Both the position numbers and the translations under genes were made by a program. A DNA stretch of 19,886 bases, from assembly GCA_002478225.1 (NCBI GenBank), contig DLMV01000078.1, positions 2,408-22,293 on the forward strand, written 5' to 3'. Under the pieces are notes generated by a model. That model saw only the letters and a program-made list of their open reading frames with translations, was not told the DNA's origin and did no database searches. Positions 7,682-15,452 of the stretch are shown piece after piece (position 1 is the stretch's first letter; the number at the start of each line of letters is the position of its first letter). Source of the DNA: Deltaproteobacteria bacterium UBA7527. Its GTDB lineage: Bacteria > Desulfobacterota > Syntrophorhabdia > Syntrophorhabdales > Syntrophorhabdaceae.

Positions 7682-8967
7682 GACATCAATCCTTTAAAGA
7701 CCTTTTTGCAGGCTTCCACTGTTCTTGTCATCTCTTTGTCTCCGTGAGAGAGGGTAACGAATGAGGCCTCGAAGGGGCTTGGTGCAAAAAAGATCCCTTC
7801 ATCCAGCATTTTCTTGAAGAATATTTCATAGATCATCCGGTCTGCCGCGCTCGCTGATTGATAGTCACGGACATCCTGTTCGGTGAAGAACCCTGTGAAC
7901 ATGCCAGCGATGCTGTTGATCGTATAAGGAACCTTGTACTGCCCTGCGATCTCCAGCATAGCGGCCTTCAGTCCATCCGCGCGTTCACGCATCATCGCAT
8001 ATACCTCCGTGTGTTCCTTCAGGTATGAGAGCACATAGATCCCTGCACGGACAGCAACAGGATTGCCGGATAACGTGCCTGCCTGATAGACCGCACCGAG
8101 GGGCGCAAGATCCTCCATGATCTCCCTCCTGCCGCCGAAGGCGCCAATCGGAAACCCGCCGCCGATGATCTTTCCGAGACAGGTGATGTCCGGCTTGATG
8201 CCGTATATCTGCTGGGCGCCGCCGTAGGCGATACGGAACCCCGTTATCACCTCATCAAAGACAAGGAGCGCCCCGCTTTCCTTGCATATCATCGCCAGTT
8301 CCTTGAGAAAACCGTTCTCAGGAAGTATCACCCCCATATTCCCCATGACAGGTTCGATAATAATGCAGGCAATATCCTTATTCCTTTCCACGATCGCCCG
8401 GACGCTTTCAATATTGTTGAATTCCGCAATGAAAGTATGTTTTGCAAGGTCCGGAAGGATGCCTTTGCTGTCGGGTATCCCGAACGTTGCAAGACCAGAA
8501 CCTGCTTTGACAAGAAGACTGTCAAGGTGGCCATGGTAACACCCTCTGAACTTGACAACGCCGCTCTTTCCGGTAAAGCCCCTCGCGAGGCGTATTGCGC
8601 TCATCGTTGCCTCTGTGCCCGAGCTCGTAAGCCTCACGAGCTCCATTGAAGAAAATGCCCCGGTGAGAAGCTTCGCCATCTCTATCTCGTAAGGATGACA
8701 GGCGCCGAAACTTGTTCCATCCCTGACCGCCTGCTCCACCTCATTTATGACGCCATCGTCGGCGTGGCCGAGAATGATCGCTCCCCATGAAGACACGTAA
8801 TCGAGATAACTGTTCCCGTCAACGTCGTAGAGGTATGCCCCTTTCCCCCTCTTTACGTAAAAGGGTTCGTCGTGCACTGACTGAAAAGCCCTTACAGGGC
8901 TGTTCACGCCTCCCGGCATATATTGCACTGCCTGTCCGTATAGGTCATGGGATCTTTTTCTATCCAT
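7678..8967 (-). CDS. hemL: Glutamate-1-semialdehyde 2,1-aminomutase
   Basis: This 429-residue class III aminotransferase-fold enzyme converts glutamate-1-semialdehyde to 5-aminolevulinate in the C5 route to tetrapyrroles. The N-terminus PGGVNSPVRAF is diagnostic for HemL. SSGTEATMSAIRLAR (115-129), GCYHGHLDS, FDEVITGFR and the PLP lysine in CLGKIIGGGFPIGAFGG (K266) are intact. No good Shine-Dalgarno is visible. The start overlaps the last 8 nt of the AhbB-like gene, so reinitiation is likely. The pairing with a siroheme decarboxylase subunit suggests this 5-aminolevulinate feeds the siroheme-dependent heme or heme d1 route. That destination is an inference from context. Confidence 0.97.
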   Translation of the reverse strand: MDRKRSHDLYGQAVQYMPGGVNSPVRAFQSVHDEPFYVKRGKGAYLYDVDGNSYLDYVSSWGAIILGHADDGVINEVEQAVRDGTSFGACHPYEIEMAKLLTGAFSSMELVRLTSSGTEATMSAIRLARGFTGKSGVVKFRGCYHGHLDSLLVKAGSGLATFGIPDSKGILPDLAKHTFIAEFNNIESVRAIVERNKDIACIIIEPVMGNMGVILPENGFLKELAMICKESGALLVFDEVITGFRIAYGGAQQIYGIKPDITCLGKIIGGGFPIGAFGGRREIMEDLAPLGAVYQAGTLSGNPVAVRAGIYVLSYLKEHTEVYAMMRERADGLKAAMLEIAGQYKVPYTINSIAGMFTGFFTEQDVRDYQSASAADRMIYEIFFKKMLDEGIFFAPSPFEASFVTLSHGDKEMTRTVEACKKVFKGLMS

Positions 8968-9415
8968 GGTGAACGCTGAAGGATATTTTTTTGAACTCCC
9001 GCTTGCTGAAGAAGATCTGAAATTCTTTTATACCTGTCTTTTCCGATATGGACTTCACTACATCCGTACAGTCCTGCGATCTTTTTCCGTGTATCATGCT
9101 GAAAAGATTATATTCCCAGTACCCGCCCCTGTCCCTTTCGTAGCAATGACTTACCTGGGGGAAGGAAGATATGATGCTGCCGACCCTGTCGACGTCACTA
9201 TCTTCGGTCCGCCAGACCACCATCGCATTATGCGTATAGAACGCCCTCCTGTGATAGAGGACTGCGGCAACACGCCTCACTGCTCCCTCTGCCTTCAGGC
9301 GCTTTAATGTATCGACGAGGTCTTTCCCGCTTATCCCCATATGCCTTGCCATCGCATCATAGGGCTTTTCTACTATAGGGAAATCGTGGGGTATCTTCTC
9401 CAGGACCTTATACAT
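8960..9415 (-). CDS. ahbB: Siroheme decarboxylase subunit, AhbB-like (AsnC/Lrp fold)
   Basis: This 151-residue protein of the AhbA/AhbB/NirDLGH family has an N-terminal winged-helix-like part (about 1-55) and a Lrp/AsnC-type ferredoxin-like C-terminal part (about 60-145). The segment PQVSHCYERD (residues about 90-99) followed by YWEYNLFSMIHG is the signature of the B-type subunit; A-type subunits usually have THNYLR and a different following strand. The family removes two acetate carboxyls from siroheme to give 12,18-didecarboxysiroheme on the way to heme or heme d1. AhbB normally pairs with AhbA, which is not in this window. An in-frame TAA four codons upstream fixes ATG 9415 as the start unless a later codon is used. 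There is no Shine-Dalgarno; see the promoter at 9422-9450. Confidence 0.87.
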   Translation of the reverse strand: MYKVLEKIPHDFPIVEKPYDAMARHMGISGKDLVDTLKRLKAEGAVRRVAAVLYHRRAFYTHNAMVVWRTEDSDVDRVGSIISSFPQVSHCYERDRGGYWEYNLFSMIHGKRSQDCTDVVKSISEKTGIKEFQIFFSKREFKKISFSVHHG

Positions 9416-9421
9416 CTGTCT

Positions 9422-9450
9422 ATTTTACATATCCACAAAGGTGTTTTCAA
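9422..9450 (-). promoter_or_regulatory. Predicted sigma70-like promoter of the ahbB-hemL-alr-mla operon
   Basis: On the - strand TTGAAA (9450-9445), a 17-nt spacer and TAAAAT (9427-9422) closely match the -35 and -10 consensus. Only six bases separate the -10 box from the ATG at 9415, which puts the likely transcription start at or next to the start codon. Confidence 0.55.
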
Positions 9451-9463
9451 ATAAAAACAACCG

Positions 9464-9484
9464 GCTAATGGCCCATAGCCCATA
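9464..9484. repeat. Short seven-base tandem repeat
   Basis: GCTAATG is followed by two identical GCCCATA units in the divergent gap between the ahbB-like gene and dapL. It has the same seven-base period as the long array at 19571-19738. Confidence 0.5.
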
Positions 9485-9501
9485 GTAAAAAAGACTTTAC
9501 T

Positions 9502-9530
9502 TTGATCCAAAGAATATGTAATTTCATTAT
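9502..9530 (+). promoter_or_regulatory. Weak candidate promoter for dapL
   Basis: TTGATC (9502-9507), a 17-nt spacer and CATTAT (9525-9530) match the consensus at about four of six positions in each box. This would give a leader of about 30 nt containing the dapL AGGAG. Confidence 0.3.
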
Positions 9531-9565
9531 CTGGCCATTACACAATATTGATCAGGAGCTTTGCA

Positions 9566-10729
9566 ATGGTGAAACCGGCATCAAGGGTAGAGAAGATACC
9601 TCCCTACCTCTTCGCGAGGATCGATAAGAAAAAGGAAGAGGCAAGGCTGAAAGGGATAAACATCATAGACCTCAGCATCGGCGATCCCGATATCCCAACG
9701 CCGGCGAATATCATCCAAAAGATGCAAGAAGCCACCGAGGATTCTAAGAACCACCGGTATCCCAGCTACGAGGGGATGCTGTCATTCAGGAAAACGGTCG
9801 CCGACTGGTATCTGAGGAGGTTCGGCGTCAGGCTCAACCCGGCAAACGAGATAGTAACGCTCATCGGCTCAAAGGAAGGCATTGCCCATCTGCCCCTGGC
9901 ATACATAGAGGCCGGCGATGTGGTCCTTGTCCCTTCTCCCGGGTATCCGGTATACAAGATCTCGACCTTGCTCTGCGGCGGCACACCGTACATAATGCCG
10001 CTCAGGGAAGAGAATGGCTACCTGCCACGCTTTGAGGACATACCGGAAGAGGTCCTGCAGAAGGCAAAGATTCTCTTTCTCAACTATCCGAATAATCCCA
10101 CCGGCGCCTGCGCTGACGACATGTTCTACAAAAAGGCCCTCGATGTTGCAAAAGAGCATGATATCCTTCTGTGCCATGACGCGGCATACAGCGAAATAGC
10201 CTATGAGGGATACATGCCGAAAAGCATCCTGCAGTTCGATACAGAAAAACAATGCTCTGTGGAGTTCCATTCGCTCTCAAAAACATATTGCATGACCGGC
10301 TGGAGGATAGGATTTGTTGTAGGGAATGCCGAAGCGATATACAACCTCGGCAGGCTGAAAACCAACCTGGACTCAGGTGTGTTCCAGGCGATCCAGTATG
10401 CCGGGATAGAGGCCATGACAGGGGATCAAAGCTCCCTGGATGATCTTAAAAAGAGGTTCCAGCAAAGAAGGGACCTGGTCGTCGACGGTCTTCTTTCCAT
10501 CGGGATAAAGGTCGCGAGACCCCGTGCCACCTTCTACATCTGGGCAAGGGTGCCGAAAGGGTACACATCGGAGAGCTTCTGCGAAAAGCTCATCGAAAAG
10601 ACGGGGGTCGTCGTCACCCCCGGCAACGGGTTCGGAGACGAAGGCGAAGGGTACTTCAGGATATCGATAACGAACAACGAAAAGAATATCCGCGAGGCGA
10701 TCCGCCGCCTGAAGACGCTGAAGCTGTAA
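9566..10729 (+). CDS. dapL: LL-diaminopimelate aminotransferase
   Basis: This 387-residue fold-type I PLP aminotransferase converts tetrahydrodipicolinate directly to LL-diaminopimelate with glutamate as donor, the short route to lysine and meso-DAP. The N-terminus MVKPASRVEKIPPYLFARID is typical of DapL. NYPNNPTG (173-180), CHDAAYSEIAYEG and the PLP lysine in SLSKTYCMTGWRIGF (K239) are intact. ATG 9566 was chosen because AGGAG lies seven bases upstream at 9554-9558 and homology starts there. An in-frame TTG at 9548 adds six residues but precedes the Shine-Dalgarno. DapL is common in anaerobic deltaproteobacteria, Chlamydiae and methanogens. The 3' end converges on the patatin gene across 44 nt with no clear hairpin terminator. 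Confidence 0.94.
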   Translation: MVKPASRVEKIPPYLFARIDKKKEEARLKGINIIDLSIGDPDIPTPANIIQKMQEATEDSKNHRYPSYEGMLSFRKTVADWYLRRFGVRLNPANEIVTLIGSKEGIAHLPLAYIEAGDVVLVPSPGYPVYKISTLLCGGTPYIMPLREENGYLPRFEDIPEEVLQKAKILFLNYPNNPTGACADDMFYKKALDVAKEHDILLCHDAAYSEIAYEGYMPKSILQFDTEKQCSVEFHSLSKTYCMTGWRIGFVVGNAEAIYNLGRLKTNLDSGVFQAIQYAGIEAMTGDQSSLDDLKKRFQQRRDLVVDGLLSIGIKVARPRATFYIWARVPKGYTSESFCEKLIEKTGVVVTPGNGFGDEGEGYFRISITNNEKNIREAIRRLKTLKL

Positions 10730-10773
10730 TTGTCAGTAATTTGAATAACTAATACAGATCAATAAGTCCTTTA

Positions 10774-11931
10774 TCACTCTTCGAGAAAAACCAATTCATT
10801 CCAGAGGGCGGTCTCGTAGCCATGTCCCTCTATTAAATCGAAGTCGTCTTCTTTCATGCGAGCAAGAGTTGTCTTATGACTAACCGCTCTTTGAATCATT
10901 TCATATGATAACCAAGGACGGATATTTTTCAATTTTGAAATGTGGTCTGAATCCCGTGCATACCGCTCAATACATAGCAACGGATTTGACCCTATTTGCA
11001 GGTACATCCCAGAGACAGGATTCCTCCTAAGAAAGTCTACGTACGAGCGTACTCTTAGCCCTCTCGCTTGGTCGAAGCCTATCTCGGCAATCCTTTTCAG
11101 TCTTTTCCAATGAATAGGTCCGGGTATTTTGCCACGTAAGAAAGGGGCGCTGGCGTCTGATACAATCAGAAAATTGATCACCGGACTACTCTCGTTTTTC
11201 ATACATTGTTTGCCAATATCGAAAAATGGTTCCATACCAAGATTGTCATAAACTCCTCCGTCATACAAGTGAAGCGCCTCATATTCTGGGGCTGTAATTT
11301 CCGGAGGTTGAAGAGACTCCCAGCTTGTACGTTTAAACCATCGATAATGTTTAGTGCCCAATCTTAAAGGTCCAATTCCTCCAGGGAAAGCTGCTGACAC
11401 AGCCATTGCAGAGGCTATATTAAAATCACTCGCTTCAGCATATCCGATTTCATAATCTCCGATGATTGTTCCTTTGAACCGAAATCGCCGACCATTTTCT
11501 GCCGTGGTACCGTTGATTGACCATATAGGGCGCTTCGGGAGTTGACTCATCACTCCAGCAACACCCCAAAGATACTTAATGCTTTTTGCCAAGATATTCG
11601 CGCGAGATAGCATAAACCTCCAGTTGACAGGGTTTAATAAGAGACGACAGATGGCGTCAAATTGAAGAGATTTAGTTGTCAGCAACTTCCTGAGGTTGGG
11701 CAATGTATCGGTAAGGTATTGTACCGAAGAAGGCCAACGATAGCCCGACATCCGAAAAATAAGACCGGTAAGAAGACTTCCACCTGATACCGAGGAAATA
11801 TGTTCAATATTTTCAAGTAATTTGTTCTCCGCAAACCGCCGAAGGACACCGGCATGAAAAACCATAGCCCTCACTCCGCCACCTGACAGGGCGATACCAA
11901 TACTACATTGACGGATATTTAGAGAGAGCAT
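10774..11931 (-). CDS. Patatin-like phospholipase, predicted effector of the E2-E1-JAB module
   Basis: This 385-residue Ser-Asp lipid acyl hydrolase has the oxyanion loop LSGGGVRAMVFHAG (15-28), the nucleophile elbow SVSGGS (Ser49) and the Asp-Gly-Gly motif LYDGGVYDNLG (Asp224). The elbow begins with Ser rather than the first Gly of GxSxG, a variant seen in some bacterial patatins. No signal peptide or clear membrane helix is present. The C-terminal third (about 260-385) is unassigned. In CBASS, patatin effectors such as CapV degrade membrane phospholipids when activated by cyclic dinucleotides; that role is transferred here by analogy. ATG 11931 is preferred because GGAAGG lies six bases upstream. 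A TTG at 11937 would overlap the upstream stop. It is the last gene of the module. Confidence 0.88.
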   Translation of the reverse strand: MLSLNIRQCSIGIALSGGGVRAMVFHAGVLRRFAENKLLENIEHISSVSGGSLLTGLIFRMSGYRWPSSVQYLTDTLPNLRKLLTTKSLQFDAICRLLLNPVNWRFMLSRANILAKSIKYLWGVAGVMSQLPKRPIWSINGTTAENGRRFRFKGTIIGDYEIGYAEASDFNIASAMAVSAAFPGGIGPLRLGTKHYRWFKRTSWESLQPPEITAPEYEALHLYDGGVYDNLGMEPFFDIGKQCMKNESSPVINFLIVSDASAPFLRGKIPGPIHWKRLKRIAEIGFDQARGLRVRSYVDFLRRNPVSGMYLQIGSNPLLCIERYARDSDHISKLKNIRPWLSYEMIQRAVSHKTTLARMKEDDFDLIEGHGYETALWNELVFLEE

Positions 11932-11933
11932 TG

Positions 11934-14315
11934 TCAACCTTCCTTTACGGACAGAGAAACATCGCCGGAAGAACCTATAATTACCATAAGCGCAGGTTGT
12001 CCTTCTAACGACAGGGTGTGCGACAACTGTTCTATAAGAGCCCTATCAAGCGGACTCGGATATGGGGAAGTAAATGCTGGGTGCGAGTGCCATTCACCCA
12101 AGTAACCAACAATACTTGCTGTCCGTCGAGCTACTTCGTCCAGAACTGCCTTCAAACCTTCCACACCTCTTGTAAATCCAGTCTGACCCCCATCGCTATC
12201 GGGCGGAGCTTGCAGCACATCTACAATATAAATATGACTGAGTTTATGGTCAATATATCCAAGAATGACACCGCCAGTTTCATTTGGGAGCCGAATTTTT
12301 CTCAGTTCGTAAAGTTTCTTTTGAATACCTCTATCCAAAATCACCTGCCAATCGCCGCAACTAAAACGCCCTGACGGATCAACGGGGACTTCGTGGGTAG
12401 TTAAAGCGCCAGTCTCGAAATCGGCAGACCAAACCCGAATATGAGATTCAGGCCGATCCCGCAGTAGCCGAATCTGTCTTGCTAACAGAGCAGCATGGAG
12501 CTCGATGGCTTCACTTGACATGATTACAGACACATCACGGCATCCTGAGCCGACTCTTAAGCTACCTTCGTTGGTGTTCAAGTGTTCTGCACCCCATTCG
12601 GAGGCAATAATACCCCGATAATATTGGGCTTCCAAAGCGTCTAACCTCAATGACCGGTCTGCTGGTTCGATAAGAAGTACTGAACATCGCCCCGATGGGG
12701 TTAGAAAAACAGAAACTGAACGCGGAACATCATCCCGTTGCGAGAGATCACGTGGAACTTCGATAGTCGTTGTGGCATCGACAAAGAAATCGGCCGTTAA
12801 GATGGCATTTTTCACTTCATCGGCGTCTAAGTCATTTGCATGCTTCGATAAGGCAATCGTATGGTAGTAATCTGGAGCGTAATTAGCTTCCATCATACAC
12901 TTAACAACATCTGCCTTAAAACAACCAACATGGACGTCCTTGGCGATATGGCGTATTATGTTGTGAGGTTTTATGAAATCGGGATCAATCAAGGACCATT
13001 CGCCCCAATGTTCTTTTGCCCATAACTCCGCTAATGTGCTACCAAGAGCGCCTACTCCAGCGAGTACTCCTTTAAAATCTGAGGTATGTATATTGATACC
13101 TGAGGCTACTCTAGCGAAATCTTTGTCGAGTTCCGTGCTCACCGTAATGGGGAATACTTCAACCTGGCGCCATCTTTCAGCCTGGTCTTCATTGGCAGCA
13201 TCCAGCAAGGCTATTGGATAAAATTTCTCATCGTGGTTTCTTTGTAGGGTACCTGTTACTTCGCCCAAATTTGTTAAATCAGTCTTTAGTTCGAATGCAT
13301 ATCTGTTTCTTCTTTCAGTCTTGGACTCATTCGATCCCTTCATTGGCACCCAAAGCATCAACAAACATCGATTTAAGGCGTTACGCGAAATACCACCTCG
13401 TGCCCTTTCCTTGATTGCATCCTTGAGTTTGACCAAAATCGATTCCCCGCGACGTTCAATCTGATCGTGCAATTGTCCAAGTGTATTGGGGTGCTGCTCA
13501 ATGACACCGTGAACGATAGGAGATATCTTAACGGCCAGAAGCTCGTAATGAAGTGCTTGTGTTTTCTCGGGCTGCACTATCGGAGCAAATAGGCCTCCTC
13601 TGAAATCATATCTTCCGAACCCTGGTCCGATAATGGGCACACTTAGAACATTTTTTTTCTCCGGCCCTCGAGTTTTGATGTGCGTTTTGTTCTGGAACAC
13701 TCCGCGAATTACCTTGAAATCTATGCAAGGCTGCTCAGTGATGGGAATGGGTATAGGCATCAAAACAAGGTCTGGATTATCCATCTTTTCTTCAAAATCG
13801 AGCGGCAGGACTATCTGGAATGGACTATCGAAGTAGAGAGGCTCCGGTGGTTGGTCATCTCTATGGAGCTTTTCTTTTGAAGTCTCAGTCAACCACCAGA
13901 GAATACGCTGCAAGTGTTTCTGTGGAGTCCATGTTCTTTTTAACGTACTCCAAGGTTCAAAATAGAGGCAAAGGGAAAATGGCTCATTCGCTGGCACATG
14001 GTTCAGATGTGGGACTAAGGGAAAATCCTTCCTAAGGGCCCTTACTTCCGGGAGAACCTCTGGTTCGAAAATCAGAGCAAGCCGTTCCCGCACTTTGATG
14101 CCTACGGCATTGCGGGAAGCCACCTGATCATTAACACAATCAACGATAATTAGATCCCAAGTTTTGTCGTTTCTCAGCAAACGTCCCAGTTGGACAACTT
14201 CAAAGTCCTTGCTTGCGGCGCAAAGCGATAGAACCTTTCTTGATATGGCGTAATTAAGATGGCCTGGATTCAGATCAGGGAGCGGATCTCCGAACGAAAA
14301 AAGGTCTATTTCCAT
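11934..14315 (-). CDS. E2-E1(ThiF)-JAB triple-domain ubiquitin-like conjugation/deconjugation protein
   Basis: This is a 793-residue fusion. Residues about 15-170 look like an E2 (UBC) fold, with HLN (103-105), SLCL containing the presumed catalytic Cys116, and TWTPQKHLQRILWWL, paralleling HPN...ICL...WSP of classical E2s. Residues about 170-405 are unassigned. Residues about 410-640 form an E1/ThiF adenylating domain with the nucleotide loop AGVGALGS (419-426), LIDPDFIKPHNIIRH (442-456), Lys467, and a candidate transfer cysteine, Cys592, in GSGCRD. Residues about 660-793 form a JAB/JAMM metallopeptidase: Glu679 in NETGGVILG and HSHP (His743, His745) with Asp757. The spacing from His745 to Ser754 appears one residue longer than the common JAMM pattern. 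The protein thus combines the activities of Cap2 (E1-E2) and Cap3 (JAB). The ATG follows the MBL stop directly (TAAATG). Confidence 0.85.
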   Translation of the reverse strand: MEIDLFSFGDPLPDLNPGHLNYAISRKVLSLCAASKDFEVVQLGRLLRNDKTWDLIIVDCVNDQVASRNAVGIKVRERLALIFEPEVLPEVRALRKDFPLVPHLNHVPANEPFSLCLYFEPWSTLKRTWTPQKHLQRILWWLTETSKEKLHRDDQPPEPLYFDSPFQIVLPLDFEEKMDNPDLVLMPIPIPITEQPCIDFKVIRGVFQNKTHIKTRGPEKKNVLSVPIIGPGFGRYDFRGGLFAPIVQPEKTQALHYELLAVKISPIVHGVIEQHPNTLGQLHDQIERRGESILVKLKDAIKERARGGISRNALNRCLLMLWVPMKGSNESKTERRNRYAFELKTDLTNLGEVTGTLQRNHDEKFYPIALLDAANEDQAERWRQVEVFPITVSTELDKDFARVASGINIHTSDFKGVLAGVGALGSTLAELWAKEHWGEWSLIDPDFIKPHNIIRHIAKDVHVGCFKADVVKCMMEANYAPDYYHTIALSKHANDLDADEVKNAILTADFFVDATTTIEVPRDLSQRDDVPRSVSVFLTPSGRCSVLLIEPADRSLRLDALEAQYYRGIIASEWGAEHLNTNEGSLRVGSGCRDVSVIMSSEAIELHAALLARQIRLLRDRPESHIRVWSADFETGALTTHEVPVDPSGRFSCGDWQVILDRGIQKKLYELRKIRLPNETGGVILGYIDHKLSHIYIVDVLQAPPDSDGGQTGFTRGVEGLKAVLDEVARRTASIVGYLGEWHSHPAFTSPYPSPLDRALIEQLSHTLSLEGQPALMVIIGSSGDVSLSVKEG

Positions 14316-15452
14316 TTAACCGGCCCTCGGAGCAGGAGAAGATGTGATAATTGTGATGGCTGATTCTCGTTTTGGGCCTTTCAGAACGATACCGTCAGCG
14401 TCTATGTTGAATACTATCGGTTCGGGTTTCTCTTTGTTTGGTTCCTCCATAGTGACCAGAAACTTCGCGCCCTCGACTTCCTTTAGATACCGCTCATAAC
14501 ATTTCTTTGCCTGAATATGTGGTGGTTGTTTTTGCCCTCTTGCCTCTTTCGAGTTGTCAATAGGATCGCTGGAGCAAACCTCATAAGCTCCTTCTTTGCC
14601 ATATAACAGTAGTTCCTTAACAAGCGGTTTGGGGGTTGTTTCTGTGTCCCCTTTTTCATCGCTCAAAGCCTTGTAGCTGCAGTGATGAGGTATGTTATAG
14701 ATATCCCACTCGACGCGGTCTTCTCTCTTGTGATCCTTGCTAATCTTCACGATGTCTTCCAAAACGTCCCACTGAGAGTCGCCTACGTATAGGTAGTCGT
14801 AAGTGTTGGAATCAGCTTGGAAGCGTATATTGAAAATGAGAGCTGCTTCGTTACGCAGGATATCCTCTTCGTCAACGTGCTTTATAAAGGGGGAGTGGCA
14901 AAAAAACTCAACCCCATCACCGACAAGAGTAAAGCCGGGGGCAACCTTGCCCGCGTCTGTGATGAAGGATCGGCGGGAATCGAGAGTAAGGTCATTTTCC
15001 TCAAGCCAGTCTTTGAGCTTTTCGGGTTTGGAAAAGATCCGAATGCCTTTTCCTTTTTTCAAACGGTGACGGGCCTCCTGCCGCCAGATAACAAATTCGG
15101 CGCTTTGTTCTTCGTTGGATGCGGTCTCCAGAATCATCGCCGCTGGTACCCAAAGTTCGTCGATCTTGATCCTGCCTTCACCTTGGTACTTGTCTGCATG
15201 CCATAACTCAAAGAACTCTGTACTGTTCTCGATATGATCTGCGTCGCTGTGAGAGAATGCGACCACATCGAAGGACTTCTTATCGGCTTTTTTCAGTTCG
15301 TCCTTAAGCCGATCCTTTAAATTGATTTCTGGCCCCTCTCCATTCTCTGTCTTCTTCAGATGTCTGAAATCAAAAAGAATTCGCTTCCCATTTTCAAGGA
15401 TGATTTGGCTTGTATCTCCGTTGCCAACTGGATAAACAATAATTTGATGCAT
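14316..15452 (-). CDS. ComEC-like metallo-beta-lactamase-fold hydrolase, first gene of the E2-E1-JAB module
   Basis: This is a 378-residue soluble MBL-fold protein. The metal motif is FSHSDADH (66-73: His68, Asp70, Asp72, His73), the ComEC-type variant in which the second His of HxHxDH is Asp. Further ComEC-like marks are NGDTSQIIL near the N-terminus, RNEAALIF (200-207), LYVGDS (221-226) and IPHHCSY (254-260). Unlike ComEC there are no membrane segments. An insertion of about 90 residues (110-200) separates the motifs. The substrate is unknown; nucleic acid, nucleotide or phosphodiester bonds are plausible. The C-terminus is a Ser/Pro/Ala-rich tail ending SSPAPRAG. The start has GGAGG seven bases upstream and an immediately preceding in-frame TGA. 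Its stop abuts the E2-E1-JAB start. Confidence 0.84.
   Translation of the reverse strand: MHQIIVYPVGNGDTSQIILENGKRILFDFRHLKKTENGEGPEINLKDRLKDELKKADKKSFDVVAFSHSDADHIENSTEFFELWHADKYQGEGRIKIDELWVPAAMILETASNEEQSAEFVIWRQEARHRLKKGKGIRIFSKPEKLKDWLEENDLTLDSRRSFITDAGKVAPGFTLVGDGVEFFCHSPFIKHVDEEDILRNEAALIFNIRFQADSNTYDYLYVGDSQWDVLEDIVKISKDHKREDRVEWDIYNIPHHCSYKALSDEKGDTETTPKPLVKELLLYGKEGAYEVCSSDPIDNSKEARGQKQPPHIQAKKCYERYLKEVEGAKFLVTMEEPNKEKPEPIVFNIDADGIVLKGPKRESAITIITSSPAPRAG

Noticed and set aside
10774..15452. Annotation of the module as ordinary type II CBASS
   Set aside because: No CD-NTase gene is present. The fused E2-E1-JAB and the leading MBL gene differ from the usual cap order.
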